64,000 nucleotides of DNA. It comes from Bifidobacterium breve. GTDB taxonomy: Bacteria > Actinomycetota > Acidimicrobiia > Acidimicrobiales > Acidimicrobilacustridaceae. This document shows positions 27,149 to 35,174 of the stretch, piece by piece. The stretch spans positions 1 through 64,000 of the forward strand of contig CAMAQM010000005.1 in NCBI GenBank assembly GCA_945860545.1. The letters are read 5' to 3'. Made by a program: the position numbers and the translations under genes. Within the stretch, counting starts at the first letter, position 1. Each line of letters begins with the position of its first letter. Under the pieces are notes generated by a model. That model had not been told where the DNA came from and searched no databases. It worked only from the letters and a program-made list of their open reading frames with translations.

Positions 27149-28087
27149 ATGGCATCCACTCACCGCATCCGTTTCGGTATCCAGCTGTCCCACAGCCCCG
27201 ACGGGCCGTCATGGTCGGCGCTGGCACGCCAGGCGGAGGATCTCGGGTACTCCACGCTGTTCGTTCCCGACCACTTCGAGGACCAGTTCGGGCCGTTGGT
27301 GGCCCTCACCTCGGCGGCGGCGGCCACCTCCACGCTGCGGGTCGGGGCTCTGGTACTCGACAACGACTACCGACACCCGGTGCCGTTGGCCAAGGAACTC
27401 GCCTCACTCGACCTGGTGTCGGAAGGGCGCCTCGAGGTTGGCATCGGGGCGGGGTGGATGCGGACCGACTACGACAAGGCGGGCATGACCTACGACACCC
27501 CGAAGGTGCGCGTCGATCGAATGGCCGAGGCCATCACGGTGCTCAAGGGCTGTTTTTCCGACGGACCGTTCAGTTTCAGTGGCGAGCACTACACCATCGA
27601 CAACTACGACAACCGTCCGGCACCGGTGCAGCGACCCCACCCGCCGTTCCTGCTCGGTGGCGGCGGCAAACGCATGCTGGGCATCGCCGCACGCGAGGGC
27701 GACATCGTGGGGATCAACCCGAGTCTGCACGCCGGGGAGGTGGGACCCGACGCCGCGGCGGACGCCACCGCTGAAGCCACCGACCGCAAACTTGGCTGGG
27801 TGCGGGACGCCGCCGGCGACCGGTTCGACGAGATCGAACTGAACTGTCTGGTGCTGGCCACCATGGTCACTGACGACCAGGCGGGGATGGCCGCCATGAT
27901 GGGCCAGATGTTCGGCCTCGACGCCGAGCGGGCCCTCGAGGTTCCCCACGCGCTGATCGGCACCGTGGACCAGATCGTCGAACAGATCGAGGCGCGCCGC
28001 GACCGGTGGGGGTTCACCTACTGGGTGGTGCAGGGCGACGCCATGGAGTCCTTCGCTCCGGTGGTGGCCCGCCTCGCCGGCACCTGA
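27149..28087 (+). CDS. LLM-class F420-dependent oxidoreductase
   Basis: The ATG at 27149 gives 312 residues; the track start is upstream within the divergent gene region. The luciferase-like fold is visible: RFGIQLSHSPDGPSW, LGYSTLFVPDHFEDQFGPLV, LRVGALVLDNDYRHPV, LDLVSEGRLEVGIGAGW, YDTPKVRVDRMAEAI and PPFLLGGGGKRML. These match the F420-dependent LLM group (TIGR03621-like), in which deazaflavin F420 carries hydride. Substrate unknown. The GH38 gene follows with a 40-nt gap and its own Shine-Dalgarno sequence. Production of F420 would fit an actinobacterium. Confidence 0.88.
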   Translation: MASTHRIRFGIQLSHSPDGPSWSALARQAEDLGYSTLFVPDHFEDQFGPLVALTSAAAATSTLRVGALVLDNDYRHPVPLAKELASLDLVSEGRLEVGIGAGWMRTDYDKAGMTYDTPKVRVDRMAEAITVLKGCFSDGPFSFSGEHYTIDNYDNRPAPVQRPHPPFLLGGGGKRMLGIAAREGDIVGINPSLHAGEVGPDAAADATAEATDRKLGWVRDAAGDRFDEIELNCLVLATMVTDDQAGMAAMMGQMFGLDAERALEVPHALIGTVDQIVEQIEARRDRWGFTYWVVQGDAMESFAPVVARLAGT

Positions 28088-28127
28088 GAACCGAGCACAC
28101 CCGCATCCGTGACGGAGGATCCTTGCC

Positions 28128-31100
28128 ATGCACGATGACCGCCGCGTCGTTGAGAGTCGCATCGCCCGGGAACTCGCCGAACGCATTCGGCCCCACCTAC
28201 ACGCCCAAACCCTGCCCCTCGACGTGTCGGTGTGGCACGCCCCGGGGGAACCGGTCCCGTTCGCCGACGCTGTCGCCAACGAGTTCGAACCGTTCGCCGT
28301 CGGTGGTCGCTGGGGTGCGCCCTGGGGCACGAGTTGGTTTCGGATGCGAACCGAGATCCCCGAATCGTGGGCGGACCAAGGGGTCGAACTGGTCGTCGAC
28401 CTCGGCTTTTTCGCCGAGGGTCCCGGGTTCCAGGCCGAGGGTCTCGTGTGGTTGGACGGCGAACCGTTGCAGGGCATCCACCCTCGACGCACGGCCGTAC
28501 CGTTGCGTCACGCCGGTGCCGGCCCACTCGAGGTGTTCGTCGAGGCGGCAGCGAACCCGGTGGTCGGCCCGGGTTTCTCCCCCACCCCGATGGGATCGCT
28601 CAATACTGCTCCGAACCGACCCATCTACCGGCTGCGCCGGGCCGATCTCGCCGTGCGAGACCCCGAGGTGGACGCACTCATCCTCGACGTCGAGGTGCTG
28701 TTCGACCTCATGGGGTCGCTCCCCCACACTGACCCACGTCGCCGCCACCTGCTGCGGGCCCTTGAACGGGCGTTCAACACCATCGACGTACGCGATGTGA
28801 GCGGCACGGCCTCCCAGGCCCGACTTGAACTTGCGCCGGCCCTCGACGTTCCCGCCCGTCCCAGCGCGCTCAACGTGATCGGGGTCGGTCACGCCCACAT
28901 CGACACCGCCTGGCTGTGGCCGTTGCGCGAAACGGTCCGCAAGTGCGCCCGCACGTTCGCCTCGGCCACCACGATGATGGACGACTACCCCGAGTACCGC
29001 TTCGTGTGTTCCCAGGCGGCGCAGTACGACTGGATGGAACGGCAGTACCCGGCGCTGTTCGACCGGATCCGCACCAAGGTCGCCGCCGGGCAGTTCGTCC
29101 CGGTGGGCGGCATGTGGGTCGAGGCCGACATGAACCTCCCCGGGGGGGAAAGCCTGGTGCGCCAGTTGGTCCACGGCCAGCGCTACTTCGACGACCGGTT
29201 CGGGGTGCGGTGCAACGAGGTGTGGATCCCCGACGTATTCGGCTACCCGGCGTCACTGCCCCAGGTGTTCGCCGCCGGAGGTTGTGACCGGTTCATCACC
29301 CAGAAGTTGAGCTGGAACAAACAGAACCGCTTCCCCCATTCGACGTTCCTGTGGGAGGGACTCGACGGCACCCGGGTCCTCACCCACTTCCCGCCGGTCG
29401 ACACCTACAACGCCGAAGTGGTGGCGTCGGAGATGGCGTTCAGCGAGACGAACTTCACCGACCACGACTGGAGCCGGTGGGCTCTCATGCCCTACGGCTA
29501 CGGCAACGGGGGAGGTGGCCCGACGCGAGAGATGGTCGAACGGGCTCGCCGCATGGCCGACCTTGACGGGGTGCCTCGCCTTGCACTTGGAACCACCGAC
29601 GAATTTTTCGACAGCGTCGAAGCCGAAGCGGCCGACGGCGCCCCTGTGCCGGTGTGGCGGGGCGAGTTGTACTTCGAGATGCACCGGGGGACCCTGACCA
29701 GTCAGATCGAGACCAAGGTCGGCAACCGACGCTGCGAGCGACTCCTGCGGGAAGCCGAATTGTGGTGGGCGGCGGGTGGACCACTTCCCGTCGAGGTCGA
29801 AACCGAACTCGACGGCCTGTGGAAGGACGTGCTGATCCAACAGTTCCACGACATCCTTCCCGGTTCGTCCATCGCCTGGGTGCACGACGACGCCGAAGCG
29901 GCGTTCGAACGTGTCGGTGGACGGCTTGAGGAACTCATTACCGATGCCGTCGACCGTCTGGGTCTTGCCGGCGGCGACCATGTGCTCAACGCCGCCACCC
30001 ATGACCGCACCGAGGTGCTCGACACCGTCACCGGGCCCGCTCTTGTCCAGGTCCCCGGCAGTGGATCCGCGCCGGTCACCCCGCTGGAACCGACCCACCC
30101 GGTGACCACCGGGGAGCGTTCGATGGGCAACGGTCGGGTGCGGGTTGCCTGGGATGCCGAGGGGACCATCACCTCCATCGTCGATCTCGAGCGTGACCGC
30201 GAGGTCCTCGTGGCCGGCGACACCGTCCACTTCCAACTCGCCCCCGACCAGCCGGTCGAGTTCGACGCCTGGGATCTCGAGGCGTGGACCCGCAGTCTCG
30301 GCACCCCCCTTGATGGTCCCACCGAGGTGACGTGGTTGGAACACGGTCCCCTGCGGGCCCGACTGCGAGTCACCCGACCGTTCGGCAACGGGTCACGCGT
30401 CACCACGGAGGTGACCCTGCGCGCCGACAGCGCCCGGGTCGATCTGAACATGGACATCGCATGGCACGAGTCGGAACGACTCCTGTCGTTGGTCATCCCC
30501 GCTGATGTGCGCACCGAAACGGCCACGTGTGACATCCAGTTCGGCAACGTGCGACGGCCCACACACGCCTCAAGCCCGTGGGACGCCGCCAAGTTCGAGG
30601 TGTGCGCCCACCGCTACGTCGACGTCGCCGAGCCGAGCTTCGGGGTTGGCGTGCTCAACGACGGACGGTTCGGCCACAGCGTGTTCGACGGGAAGGTCAG
30701 CGTGTCGCTGCTGCGCGCCGCCCGCTACCCCGACCCTGACGCCGACCAAGGCCACCACCGGGTCACCGTGTCGATCCTTCCCCACGGCGCCGGCCTCCAC
30801 GAGGTCCTCGCCGAAGCGGCGGCACTGAACATGCCGTTGCGCGTGGTGGAGGGTGCACACGGCAATGCTGCGTCCAAAGCGATCCCCTTCGTGAGCATCG
30901 ACCATCCTGGGGTTGAGTTGAGTTGTGTGAAACGTGCCGACCGGGTCGGTGGCGATAACGGCAGCGACCTCATTGTGCGCCTGTGGGAGTCGTGCGGCGA
31001 CCGGTCCGTGGTGACCGTGCGGACACGCGACCTTCTCCGTCACGCCGAACGGTGCAACGCCCTTGAGGAACCCCTCGAGAACCCTCACGATGACCTCGAG

Positions 31101-31169
31101 ATGGCCGACGGAACCGTGACGGTGCGGCTCAACCCCTTCGAACTCGTCACGTTGCGCCTGCAGGCCTGA
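28128..31169 (+). CDS. glycoside hydrolase family 38 alpha-mannosidase
   Basis: The 1,013-residue enzyme hydrolyses alpha-mannosides. The ATG is preceded by GGAGG. An N-terminal beta-sandwich (about 1-245) is followed by the catalytic barrel starting NVIGVGHAHIDTAWLWPL near 250, whose His/Asp bind zinc. The nucleophile is probably the Asp in EVWIPDVFGYPASLPQ near 366. The C-terminal beta-domains run from about 600. No signal peptide is seen, so it is cytosolic, possibly degrading imported or recycled mannans. The gene overlaps nothing and no mannoside transporter is adjacent, so its pathway is uncertain. Confidence 0.92.
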   Translation: MHDDRRVVESRIARELAERIRPHLHAQTLPLDVSVWHAPGEPVPFADAVANEFEPFAVGGRWGAPWGTSWFRMRTEIPESWADQGVELVVDLGFFAEGPGFQAEGLVWLDGEPLQGIHPRRTAVPLRHAGAGPLEVFVEAAANPVVGPGFSPTPMGSLNTAPNRPIYRLRRADLAVRDPEVDALILDVEVLFDLMGSLPHTDPRRRHLLRALERAFNTIDVRDVSGTASQARLELAPALDVPARPSALNVIGVGHAHIDTAWLWPLRETVRKCARTFASATTMMDDYPEYRFVCSQAAQYDWMERQYPALFDRIRTKVAAGQFVPVGGMWVEADMNLPGGESLVRQLVHGQRYFDDRFGVRCNEVWIPDVFGYPASLPQVFAAGGCDRFITQKLSWNKQNRFPHSTFLWEGLDGTRVLTHFPPVDTYNAEVVASEMAFSETNFTDHDWSRWALMPYGYGNGGGGPTREMVERARRMADLDGVPRLALGTTDEFFDSVEAEAADGAPVPVWRGELYFEMHRGTLTSQIETKVGNRRCERLLREAELWWAAGGPLPVEVETELDGLWKDVLIQQFHDILPGSSIAWVHDDAEAAFERVGGRLEELITDAVDRLGLAGGDHVLNAATHDRTEVLDTVTGPALVQVPGSGSAPVTPLEPTHPVTTGERSMGNGRVRVAWDAEGTITSIVDLERDREVLVAGDTVHFQLAPDQPVEFDAWDLEAWTRSLGTPLDGPTEVTWLEHGPLRARLRVTRPFGNGSRVTTEVTLRADSARVDLNMDIAWHESERLLSLVIPADVRTETATCDIQFGNVRRPTHASSPWDAAKFEVCAHRYVDVAEPSFGVGVLNDGRFGHSVFDGKVSVSLLRAARYPDPDADQGHHRVTVSILPHGAGLHEVLAEAAALNMPLRVVEGAHGNAASKAIPFVSIDHPGVELSCVKRADRVGGDNGSDLIVRLWESCGDRSVVTVRTRDLLRHAERCNALEEPLENPHDDLEMADGTVTVRLNPFELVTLRLQA

Positions 31170-31188
31170 ACCGGACCAATCGCCGCGC

Positions 31189-32217
31189 TCAGTCGTGGGT
31201 GTGACGGTGATGAAGGTCGGGGACGTGGGGGTGACGGTGCACGATCACCTCGTGATGGTGAGGGTGGGAGTGACGTCCCGTGAAGCCGTCGTGGTGTCGG
31301 TGGGTGTGGTGCCCGTCGGTGTGGTCGTGTTCATGGTCGTGCAGGAGTGCATCATGTCTGTGCTGATGGTCGTGTGAGGAACGCAACGACACCCCGACAC
31401 CAACGACAGCGAGCAGCGAGGCCACAACCTGGGGTGCCGTAAACGGCGTGCCCGACAGCCACCACGCCGCCAACGCACCAACGAACGGCGCCGTCGAGAA
31501 GATCACCTGCCCCCTCGCCGCACCGAGGTCACGCGCCCCCTGCACCCACAGGGTGATCGACACCCCGTAGCCGAACGCCCCGACGGCGAGCGCGCCGATC
31601 ACGGTGCCCGGTGCTGGAAGGGACCCGCCACCGACCACCAGCCCCAGCACGAGATTGGCCGAACCCCCGACCAGACCCTTGGCGAGGGTCACATGCTGGG
31701 GGGAGATGCGGTCGAGGGTGGCCGTCACGTTGTTGTCGATCCCCCAGCACACACACGCCATCGCCACGAGGACGGCCCCAGAACTCACTCCCGCCGACGG
31801 TGACCAGACGAGGGCCGTCCCAGCGAGCGTGATGAGCGCCACGGCGACGATCATGGACCGCCCCAGGTGCTCACGGAACAACACAGCGGCGATCACCACC
31901 GTGGCGACCAGCTCGAAGTTCAGCATCAACGATGCCGTCGCCGCGCTGGTGTGTTGCAGCCCGACAACCAGCAACGCCGGGCCGAGCGCACCACCGACGA
32001 CGACGGCGACTGCGACCGGGCGCCAACTCGCCTGCAGCGCAGAGCGGCTGGGTGGAGCACGAAACGCCACGGGCGACACGGCGACGGCTGCTCCCAGATA
32101 CAGCAACCCGGCGAGCACCAACGGGTTGACCTGCCCGACGAGTTCGGCCGCCAACGGCGTCGAGACCCCAAAGAGCAGCGCCGCAACCGAACACCGGACC
32201 ACGCCGCGTGTGTTCAT
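31189..32217 (-). CDS. EamA-type DMT transporter with a long His-rich tail
   Basis: The 342-residue protein has about ten hydrophobic segments in two EamA repeats (AALLFGVSTPLAAELVGQ near the start, GALGPALLVVGLQHTSAATA, LLAVVGVGVSLRSS at the end of the second repeat). The last ~60 residues are extremely His-rich (HDHQHRHDALLHDHEHDH and more), unlike ordinary DMT carriers, and look like a metal-binding cytoplasmic or external tail. Transport of a metabolite is typical of the family; the tail suggests a metal-linked role. The ATG (32217) has a GAGGAG-like sequence about 9-14 nt upstream. The tail is coded by CAC/CAT codons with no sign of a frame change. Confidence 0.82.
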   Translation of the reverse strand: MNTRGVVRCSVAALLFGVSTPLAAELVGQVNPLVLAGLLYLGAAVAVSPVAFRAPPSRSALQASWRPVAVAVVVGGALGPALLVVGLQHTSAATASLMLNFELVATVVIAAVLFREHLGRSMIVAVALITLAGTALVWSPSAGVSSGAVLVAMACVCWGIDNNVTATLDRISPQHVTLAKGLVGGSANLVLGLVVGGGSLPAPGTVIGALAVGAFGYGVSITLWVQGARDLGAARGQVIFSTAPFVGALAAWWLSGTPFTAPQVVASLLAVVGVGVSLRSSHDHQHRHDALLHDHEHDHTDGHHTHRHHDGFTGRHSHPHHHEVIVHRHPHVPDLHHRHTHD

Positions 32218-32293
32218 CGCCGTCGACTCCTCACCCCGTGAATGTGTGGCTCACGTGCCGTTGTGGACCGACTGTTGCCGGGCAGGCCCACCA

Positions 32294-32370
32294 TGGTGGG
32301 CGCTGAGGGACTCGAACCCCCGACCCTCTCCTTGTAAGGGAGATGCTCTAGCCAACTGAGCTAAGCGCCC
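32294..32370 (-). tRNA. tRNA-Val (anticodon UAC)
   Basis: The minus strand folds into a cloverleaf: acceptor GGGCGCT with AGCGCCC, D arm GCTC/GAGC, anticodon arm TCTCC-CTTACAA-GGAGA (anticodon TAC) and T arm ending TTCGAGT. Discriminator A and an encoded CCA follow. It reads GUA codons. Confidence 0.95.
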
Positions 32371-32401
32371 CAGACCCGGCGCACCGGGCGGACCAGAGAT
32401 C

Positions 32402-32911
32402 CTACCGCTGCGCCTGGACGTCACCGCCGAGGGCGTCGCGGTCCCTTCGGGCCAGCGCCACCAGTGCCGATGCGGTCTCCGGCTGCAACTCGGGCAACGC
32501 CACCGGATCGAACCATCCCACGGCCGCGATCTCGGCGGGGTCGGCCACCGTGGCGTCGGGGTCAACCCCGGGACCCGGCCGGGCGCGGAACACCACGTCA
32601 ACCCGGTGCAACCGTGACGCCACCACAACCGACGGCTCGCCCACGAGTTCGACCTCGATGCCGACCTCCTCGGCGACTTCGCGCCGGGCGCCATCGGCGG
32701 GATCCTCGTGGCGGGCCAACAGGCCGCCCGGGAGTCCCCACCCTTGTCGGTAGGTCTGGCGAATCAGCAGAATTCGCCCGTCGGTGCGTTCGACTCGACA
32801 CATCGCCCCCACGGTGTACCCGGGGGTCCCTAGGCGCACCAGCCGACGCCGCAACCCGCGAGGGAGACGACCGAACAGCTGCAGGGCGAGACGGTGGACG
32901 TGGGTGCGCAC
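32402..32911 (-). CDS. NUDIX hydrolase
   Basis: The 169-residue protein carries a complete Nudix box, GGLLARHEDPADGARREVAE followed by EVG, matching Gx5Ex7REUxEExGU, which binds Mg2+ and hydrolyses nucleoside-diphosphate-linked substrates. It begins with the basic helix RTHVHRLALQLFGRL, an extension with possible targeting or regulatory role. The GTG start at 32911 has TACGCT 6 nt upstream (leaderless). Substrate unknown. It lies upstream of tRNA-Val in the same direction. Confidence 0.88.
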   Translation of the reverse strand: MRTHVHRLALQLFGRLPRGLRRRLVRLGTPGYTVGAMCRVERTDGRILLIRQTYRQGWGLPGGLLARHEDPADGARREVAEEVGIEVELVGEPSVVVASRLHRVDVVFRARPGPGVDPDATVADPAEIAAVGWFDPVALPELQPETASALVALARRDRDALGGDVQAQR

Positions 32912-32917
32912 ACCTCA

Positions 32918-32923
32918 AGCGTA
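32918..32923 (-). promoter_or_regulatory. -10 element of a leaderless promoter (NUDIX gene)
   Basis: TACGCT on the minus strand ends 6 nt before the GTG at 32911. Confidence 0.45.
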
Positions 32924-32960
32924 CGGTGAGGCGCCCACAGCGCGCCCACCGGTTCGGTCG

Positions 32961-33749
32961 CTAACGATTGGGCGGGGTCGTGAAGCCGGCGCGTGCGGCG
33001 ACGAGCGCCGCCCCGAGCTCGCCAGTTCCGGCAGCGACGGGGGTGCGCCGGTCAGCGGGATCGAGGGTGACGAGCGGCCGCCCCTCGGCGTCGACGACGA
33101 ACGCCCCCGCTTCGAGACACACCAGCATCCCACCGAGGTAGTCCCACACCCCGTGGGCGTTCCACGAACAGTCGAGGTACCCGTCGAGCGTGCCGTCGGC
33201 CACCGCACACAGGTCGAGCGCGGCGGCGCCCATGGCCCGATACTGCTTCCACCCGAGGTAGTGCGGTGGGTAGCCGGACAGGCCGACCATGGCGGAACGC
33301 AACGTCGTCGCGGCCGACGGGGTGATCGGGACCCCGTCACGGGTGGCGCCGTGACCTGCCACGGCCTCGTAGCGCCGTCCGTGGGCGAGGTCGGCAACGA
33401 GTGCCACCCGGGCCTCGCCGTCCACCACAGCGCACAGGCTCGTGGCGAACCAGGGCACTCCCCGACTGGCGTTGGTCGAGCCGTCGAGGGGGTCGACGAT
33501 CACCGTGACGCGCTGGTCGTCACGGGTGCGACCCGACTCCTCGCTCACCACCCCGACTCCTGCGGCGGCGAGGACGCCGAGCGCCGCCTCGTCGGCCACC
33601 AGGTCGGCGGCGTACTGACCGCGCTCACGGTCCACCATCGACCAGTCGGTGACCCCGGCCACCGCGTCAGCCACGGCGTCGGCGACGTCACCGAGCAGGA
33701 CGACGAGTTGGTCGTCGGACCAGGAACGGTCTGGATCGGTGTGGGTCAC
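32961..33749 (-). CDS. inositol monophosphatase family protein
   Basis: The GTG at 33749 gives 262 residues; the track start at 33914 lies in divergent sequence. Metal-site motifs are present: GVVSEESG, VIVDPLDGSTNASRG and GVWDYLGGMLV. The family removes phosphate from inositol monophosphate, histidinol phosphate, PAP or similar. The -10 TACCGT lies 6 nt before the start. It is divergent from the unknown gene pair at 33828. Specificity cannot be settled. Confidence 0.88.
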   Translation of the reverse strand: MTHTDPDRSWSDDQLVVLLGDVADAVADAVAGVTDWSMVDRERGQYAADLVADEAALGVLAAAGVGVVSEESGRTRDDQRVTVIVDPLDGSTNASRGVPWFATSLCAVVDGEARVALVADLAHGRRYEAVAGHGATRDGVPITPSAATTLRSAMVGLSGYPPHYLGWKQYRAMGAAALDLCAVADGTLDGYLDCSWNAHGVWDYLGGMLVCLEAGAFVVDAEGRPLVTLDPADRRTPVAAGTGELGAALVAARAGFTTPPNR

Positions 33750-33755
33750 ACGCCG

Positions 33756-33761
33756 ACGGTA
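33756..33761 (-). promoter_or_regulatory. -10 element of a leaderless promoter (IMPase-like gene)
   Basis: TACCGT on the minus strand ends 6 nt before the GTG at 33749. Confidence 0.45.
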
Positions 33762-33827
33762 CCGGGCGCCGGTACCCGGCGGCGACCACGGTGCGCCGGT
33801 GGGGCCGTGGCGTGGCAGGCTTGGGTG

Positions 33828-34391
33828 GTGGCCGTCATCGACATCCCCGGGTTCGTCGCCGACCTGAAGTCCCATGCCGTGGACCATGGGTTCCACGTGC
33901 ACGACGAACGCCACTTCATCGAGACGTATTCACTGCGTCAGATGTGGGAAGTCGAACTGCATCCCGAACAGGCGTGCGGTGGCCCCCTCGACCTGCACCT
34001 CGCCCTCGAGGTGGACCCCAGAGCCCTGCTGCAGTTCGAGGACCGCGTCGTCGAACTCGACGAAACCGACGAACCACCCACCGGGTTCTGGTTCCCCCTC
34101 GCCTTCAACTGGGCGCTGCCTCCCCTGCCGGCGGGGCCTGACCTGTTGGTGCTCGCCACCGAACTCGCTGAGATCGGTGGAACCGAGTTGCCCCTTGAGG
34201 TCTCCGCCATCGACTCGTACGCCACCGCCCTCGACGCCCCGGAACGGTCGCTGAGCATCGTGGCCCGCATCCAGGTCCCCCTCGACCGAATCCTGTTGGG
34301 CCAGGAACAGTTGTGTGACGTGCTCGACCGGTGCCACGGGGTGAGCATGTTTCTGTTGGACCGCGCCCCGATGTGGCTGGACGACCTGTGA
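33828..34391 (+). CDS. protein of unknown function, coupled pair member 1
   Basis: The GTG at 33828 (or 33825) gives 187-188 residues; the track's long upstream extension crosses the divergent IMPase gene and is rejected. The protein is soluble and acidic, with no signal or membrane segment: HFIETYSLRQMWEVELH, LDLHLALEVDPRALLQFED and LDRCHGVSMFLLDRAP. I do not recognise the family. It is followed by a 4-bp overlapping gene, so the products are probably made together and may interact. Confidence 0.6.
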   Translation: MAVIDIPGFVADLKSHAVDHGFHVHDERHFIETYSLRQMWEVELHPEQACGGPLDLHLALEVDPRALLQFEDRVVELDETDEPPTGFWFPLAFNWALPPLPAGPDLLVLATELAEIGGTELPLEVSAIDSYATALDAPERSLSIVARIQVPLDRILLGQEQLCDVLDRCHGVSMFLLDRAPMWLDDL

Positions 34392-34864
34392 GCCGCAACA
34401 TCGAACACATCGAGTTCACCTTCGATGAGCGTGACGCCGTGGTGGTGGCCATGGGAGAACTGGTGTCCCGCCACACCGGGTGGGTCAACATCCAACCCAT
34501 CGTGGACCCTGAACGCCTGCCCGCTCCCCCTTCGGGGTTGATCTCGGGGTGGCTGACTGGGGGGCTCCCTCCGCTTCCGGTCGGTACGTTCATGGCGCCG
34601 GTGGTCAAGCGCGGCGAGTTGACCCACGGGTCGGTGGGCCTCGCCCACAACGCCAACACCAAAGTCGCTCGTCGCCTCGTGGAGGCCGGGATCGTCGCTC
34701 CCGATGGTTGGCGGGCGGTGCAGGACAACGCCCGTCGAGGGGTGGTGATCCAGGTGCCACCCGACACCGACCCTGCCGTGGCGCTCGACTGGATCCTGCG
34801 ATCCATTGAGGAACTGGCACGCGTCCCCACCGATCGGACCTACCGGGCCACCATCCACTCGTGA
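34388..34864 (+). CDS. protein of unknown function, coupled pair member 2
   Basis: A GTG overlapping the previous stop (GTGA) gives 158 residues. It contains EFTFDERDAVVVAMGELVSR, PPSGLISGWLTGGLPPLPVG and SVGLAHNANTKVARRLVEAG, then GWRAVQDNARRGVVIQVPP. The LAHN-x-NTK-V-RRL helix might be a binding surface, but no motif is diagnostic. There is no signal peptide. I do not recognise the family and give no function. Confidence 0.6.
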   Translation: MSRNIEHIEFTFDERDAVVVAMGELVSRHTGWVNIQPIVDPERLPAPPSGLISGWLTGGLPPLPVGTFMAPVVKRGELTHGSVGLAHNANTKVARRLVEAGIVAPDGWRAVQDNARRGVVIQVPPDTDPAVALDWILRSIEELARVPTDRTYRATIHS

Positions 34865-34875
34865 TCGTCGGCCGC

Positions 34876-34881
34876 TAGGGT
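34876..34881 (+). promoter_or_regulatory. -10 element of a leaderless promoter (LapA-like gene)
   Basis: TAGGGT ends 6 nt before the ATG at 34888. Confidence 0.45.
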
Positions 34882-34887
34882 TCGGAC

Positions 34888-35124
34888 ATGCCCACGACCC
34901 AAGGCCGCAGCAACGACAAGTCCTCCCCGATCACCGCCCGTCGCGTGCTCGTGGCCCTCTTGGTGCTCGCCGCGTTGGCGTTCGTGGTGCAGAACACCAA
35001 CACGGTGGACATCAAGTGGCTGATGTTCGGGTTCAGTGCACCGCAGTGGATGATGGCGGTGCTGCTGTTGGGTGTGGGGTTCGTGGTCGGCTGGTTCGTC
35101 GGCCGACCCAACCGCAAGGACTGA
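34888..35124 (+). CDS. LapA/DUF1049-like small membrane protein
   Basis: The 78-residue protein has two membrane helices (VLVALLVLAALAFVVQNTN, MMAVLLLGVGFVVGWFVG) linked by DIKWLMFGFSAPQW. The NTNTVDIKWLMF and LGVGFVVGWFVG patterns match the LapA/DUF1049 family, small inner-membrane proteins linked to lipopolysaccharide assembly in Gram-negatives and of unclear role in actinobacteria. The leaderless -10 supports this start. Small and monocistronic. Confidence 0.75.
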   Translation: MPTTQGRSNDKSSPITARRVLVALLVLAALAFVVQNTNTVDIKWLMFGFSAPQWMMAVLLLGVGFVVGWFVGRPNRKD

Positions 35125-35174
35125 CGCTCAACACGACGTTGGGGAACTCCGCTGACGGAGAGACTGCGTCGCCG

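Noticed and set aside
31195-31380. GTG-rich tandem repeat or CRISPR-like array on the plus strand
   Set aside because: The repetition is explained by CAC/CAT codons for the His-rich tail on the minus strand; no fixed repeat-spacer structure.
35143-35157. CTCCG-CTGA-CGGAG hairpin as terminator
   Set aside because: Stem of only 5 bp without T-tract; too weak to call.
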